A stretch of DNA of 27,536 nucleotides from Piromyces finnis (taxonomy: Eukaryota; Neocallimastigomycota; Neocallimastigomycetes; Neocallimastigales; Neocallimastigaceae), in assembly GCA_002104945.1 (NCBI GenBank), contig MCFH01000140.1, positions 1-27,536 of the forward strand, read 5' to 3'. The position numbers and the translations under genes are program-made. Positions 24,362 through 27,536 of the stretch are shown here, one piece after another. Every line of letters begins with the position of its first letter. Position 1 is the stretch's first letter. The notes under the pieces were generated by a model. The model was not told the origin of the DNA, made no database searches, and worked only from the letters and a program-made list of their open reading frames with translations.

Positions 24362-25054
24362 TAACTATTGTTTATATATTTATAATATAATTATTTCTTA
24401 ATTATAATAATTCATTGCATATAATTTTAATAATTATAATCTTTTAATTCAAAGATTATAAGTTATGTTATTGAAATAATTATTATAAAATAAGTTAATT
24501 AATTCCGGAAAATAATTTTAATTTAATTAAAACAATAATTTATATCCTTTTGGGTGAATGATTATGTCAATACATCAGGGGTGATCATTCTCCTGAATAA
24601 ACAATTAATCATTACTAACAAAATATCTTTAAATTGAATATCTCGTGAACCAGCAGAGATATTGACCTGATTTTAAGATATGTTGTTTGTCTCGAGCGTG
24701 GCTTTCTAACGAACTTAATTATAACCAAAATATTATTATTCAAAAATCGTCATTCGTTGAGGAGATACGCGTGTTTTTTCTTATTCCATTTTAACGATAA
24801 GGGTTAAAGTTATTTATTATAAAAAATTATTAAGGGTTAAGGTCATATTTTAACCTTTTCTAAATTTTTAAATATTTCTTAATAAATTTTATAATTATTT
24901 GAAAATAAAATATTTGTTGATTTTGATTTCATAAGTGATTTCACAATTCCAAGTGATCTTGAAATTGTAATTTCACTAGTATTCGTGACAATTTTTTCCA
25001 TGTGTCCAAATTTTTTAAATTTTTATATATGTTATTGTGACAAATAACAAAAGT

Positions 25055-25126
25055 GGGGTGTTAGCTCAGCGGTAGAGCAATTGACTGCAGATCAATAGGT
25101 CTTCGGTTCAAATCCGGAACGCCCCT
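25055..25126 (+). tRNA. tRNA-Cys (GCA), copy in A4
   Basis: The 72-nt tRNA is identical to the other four, although the sequence on both sides has small deletions (for example GACAAATAAC just upstream and TTATTAAGTAAT downstream). Confidence 0.95.
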
Positions 25127-25129
25127 TAC

Positions 25130-25146
25130 TTTTTAATTTTTTTTTT
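25130..25146 (+). terminator. RNA polymerase III terminator of tRNA-Cys (A4)
   Basis: Five T at 25130-25134, one more than in the other copies, then ten T at 25137-25146. Confidence 0.86.
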
Positions 25147-25199
25147 GTTTTATCAAAGTAATAATTTTATTTTATTAAGTAATAATTTTGCCATTACCC

Positions 25200-25398
25200 T
25201 TATGTTTGATGAATGAGACACCAGCTAATATTAGTAATAATAAGAAGTCAAGTCGGCTTTCCTCTATTCTCCTAATTATAGCCGGTGTTCATAAAGCTGT
25301 ATTGTTATATATATATACTCTATTTCAGAAGATATGAATATTCATTCATTGTTAGCAAAATGCGCATTAGCTCAGATTAGATGTTTTAACAAGTAGAA
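25200..25398 (+). pseudogene. Copy of the 62-codon ORF region in A4, frame broken
   Basis: The AGCTAAGATATTAG of the intact copies reads AGCTAATATTAG here, followed by an altered AATAATAAGAAGTC, so the frame is disrupted. This argues against a conserved product if the sequence is accurate. Confidence 0.2.
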
Positions 25399-25467
25399 AA
25401 ACTCAAAATGTATTATTTCATACCTTGTCAATTACATTCCTAAATTTAGAAAATATACATGGTATAC

Positions 25468-25719
25468 ATGGAATTATGTAGGACTCTTGATAAAAAATTA
25501 AAGAAGCATGGAGATGCTAAATCAGTTAAAAACTTTTATTGGAAAGATCTCAAAGGAAATTCAATCAAAGCGTAATATTATGATGATAATAAATTTATTG
25601 AAACTAAAGATTTTATTAATTATATTATGAGTACTCAAATTTTTTTTGGGTTTCTACTTGCCTATTGAAAGCAAGAAGTGGATATTCCAACAGTCCTATC
25701 AACAATAATAATAATAATA

Positions 25720-25778
<59 letters not shown>

Positions 25779-25780
25779 TA

Positions 25781-25818
<38 letters not shown>

Positions 25819-26320
25819 GTTTTAATAATAATTTAAATATATTATTAATAATAGCTATAGTGAAGATAACAATTATAATTTAGATAGTAATTTAGTTAAT
25901 AATAGTAATAGTTCTAATAATCCGGTGAATATTAATGTGTATGATTATTTTAATGTGTACAATAAAATATTTTAATTCCTTCTTGAGGAAAGAAATTTTA
26001 ACAATATCAATTTCAATTCAAGGGAATGGAAAGAACTTTGCAAGTGTCAGATTCAATCGGGCACTTACGAAGGAACACCATTCTTGACGGTAACAGCGGA
26101 ACTTCTAACCAAAATAATGTCTTATGTTAATGGCTAGCAATGGTCAATGTTCAAAAGGTTTGAAGCAACAGTTAAGAGCGTCAATGTTGAAGAAACTATA
26201 AGACAGACCATGAGGGTCAGCGCAACTAATGGAGATCATAATTTTATCCCATGACAAAAATTTGATTTTTGACTCGGTATCCCATTGAAAGTCGAATACA
26301 ATTACTATACTTTAGTATAA
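25468..26320 (+). pseudogene. Fossil Asn-rich protein gene (A4)
   Basis: Plus-strand copy of the remnant. The segment after the tract is the same as in the other copies, including its stop codons. A one-base loss before the tract (TTTTATTAATTATATT, about 25611-25626) and several interruptions of the tract add further frame changes. Confidence 0.6.
25704..25817 (+). repeat. (AAT)n microsatellite (A4), interrupted
   Basis: AAT repeat with several missing A (AATATAAT near 25720 and two more near 25777-25785), so the phase changes more than once. Confidence 0.96.
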
Positions 26321-26494
26321 TAGTGGCTTTCTTACTTTAATTAAAATTACTAGAATATATTATACCCAATTTTTATTCAAGTAATAAATGATTATATTAA
26401 AAAAATCAATTACTAGATAACAAGAAAATAAAAGGTTACATATATTTTTAATTGATACATTAACCGATATATTTTTGAATAATAGAATATTTTA

Positions 26495-26682
26495 TTAAAT
26501 AGTATGTTCTGGAATATCCTCAATAATATGTTCTTCTAAATTACTTACTTCTTCTGGCTTTTCGGATAAGAAGGTATGAATTAAATAATTATAATTATAT
26601 GATAATTATTTTTATTGAATATAACTTTCTTAGAAATTTTGGGACGTTTAAGTTTAAATTTACGGGATTGACCATTTTTCTT
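26495..26682 (-). pseudogene. Minus-strand C-terminal gene fragment (A4)
   Basis: Same sequence and layout as 3540-3727, with both exon-like pieces and the TAA stop preserved. Confidence 0.35.
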
Positions 26683-27131
26683 CTATTTTTGTACTAAACT
26701 ATATAAAATTATTTAATAATTATTTTATAATAAAATTTTGTAAAAGTTTTACTAAACTTATAATTTAATATTAAAATATTAAATTAAATAAAAGATTAAA
26801 GATAACTAGGTTAGAAAAAAAATGTTTTATTAAAATAATCTTAATTGCTTTATAAATGAATAATTAAGTTATGTATTATGGTTAAAATAATTTCTTTTAT
26901 TTTATTTAAATAATATATATAATAATAAGATTATTTAATAATAATACTTATTAAGTATTAATAAGATAATAATCTTTACAAAGATTTAATTTCATAAAAT
27001 TATTCTAAACTATTTATACTAATTGTAATTTTACATTTAATAATAAAATAACTTTTTAATACATGATTATATTCATAATATATTTTATAATACTAAAACT
27101 AAACTTAAGACTTATTACTAATTATTAAAAA

Positions 27132-27536
27132 TAACTATTGTTTATATATTTATAATATTAATTATTTCTTAATTATAATATAATTCATTGCATATAATTT
27201 TAATAATTATAATCTTTTAATTCAAAGATTATAAGTTATGTTATTGAAATAATATTATTAAAATAAAGTTAATTAATTCCGGAAAATAATTTTAATTTAA
27301 TTAAAACAATAATTTATATCCTTTTGGGTGAATGATTTATGTCAATACATCAGGGGTGATCATTCTCTGAATAAACAATTAATCATTACTAACAAAATAT
27401 CTTTAAATTGAAATATCTCGTGAACCAGCAGAGATATTGACCTGATTTTAAGATATGTTGTTTATCTCGAGCGTGACTTTCTAACGAACCCACAATCTCC
27501 CAACCATTATTCAAAAATCGCTATTCGTTAAGGAGA
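27132..27536 (+). repeat. Module B, copy B6, partial at window edge
   Basis: The first 405 bases of a module head. It is assigned to B because it carries GAACCCACAATCTCCCAACC at about 27485-27504, the B-specific variant. The array therefore continues beyond the window. Confidence 0.88.

Larger units (their letters stand above)
24362..27131 (+). repeat. Module A, copy A4
   Basis: Complete A module, 2,770 bp. Its head and the region around the tRNA (24,380-25,300) carry scattered single-base losses and a few insertions. The distal 1.3 kb matches A1 and A2 closely. Confidence 0.91.

Overview
This window is very A+T-rich (roughly four-fifths A+T by eye) and almost entirely repetitive. It is nuclear eukaryotic DNA. 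The best evidence is a tRNA-Cys(GCA) gene of eukaryotic cytosolic type, with a good internal A box and B box and an oligo-T stop for RNA polymerase III, together with long (AAT)n asparagine-type tracts and no bacterial-style gene packing. Dictyostelids, anaerobic chytrid fungi, some ciliates and other AT-rich protists all fit this composition. I cannot choose between them from the sequence.

The layout is an array of two alternating modules, called A and B here, each about 2.76-2.78 kb, giving a composite period of about 5.56 kb. A and B share a head of about 636 bp and a tail of about 390 bp but have different middles. The A middle carries the tRNA-Cys gene, a 62-codon ORF of unknown value, an (AAT)n tract, the decayed remnant of an asparagine-rich protein gene, and a small opposite-strand gene fragment. 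The B middle carries a 1.24-kb element bounded by 47-bp terminal inverted repeats plus a gene-free AT desert. In order the window reads: A(-, partial) 1-1384; A(+) 1399-4173; B(+) 4174-6955; A(+) 6956-9736; B(+) 9737-12497; B(-) 12654-15423; A(-) 15424-18201; B(-) 18202-20940; A tail(-) 20941-21361; A tail(+) 21367-21600; B(+) 21601-24361; A(+) 24362-27131; B(+, partial) 27132-27536.

The array changes orientation three times, so the window is a set of nested multi-kilobase palindromes. The inversions are head-to-head at about 1385-1424, tail-to-tail at 12501-12653, and divergent inside an A tail at about 21185-21366. The central palindrome has arms of about 8.7 kb (3740-12500 and 12654-21361). 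Single-base deletions relative to the other copies cluster beside all three junctions. The inversions could therefore be real palindromic amplification or fold-back/low-coverage long-read assembly artefacts; the sequence alone cannot decide.

The only genes I would expect to be functional are the five tRNA-Cys copies, which are identical. The protein-coding remnant carries the same internal stop codons in every copy that can be read, so it was already in this state before the array was amplified or homogenised. No intact, convincing protein-coding gene is present.
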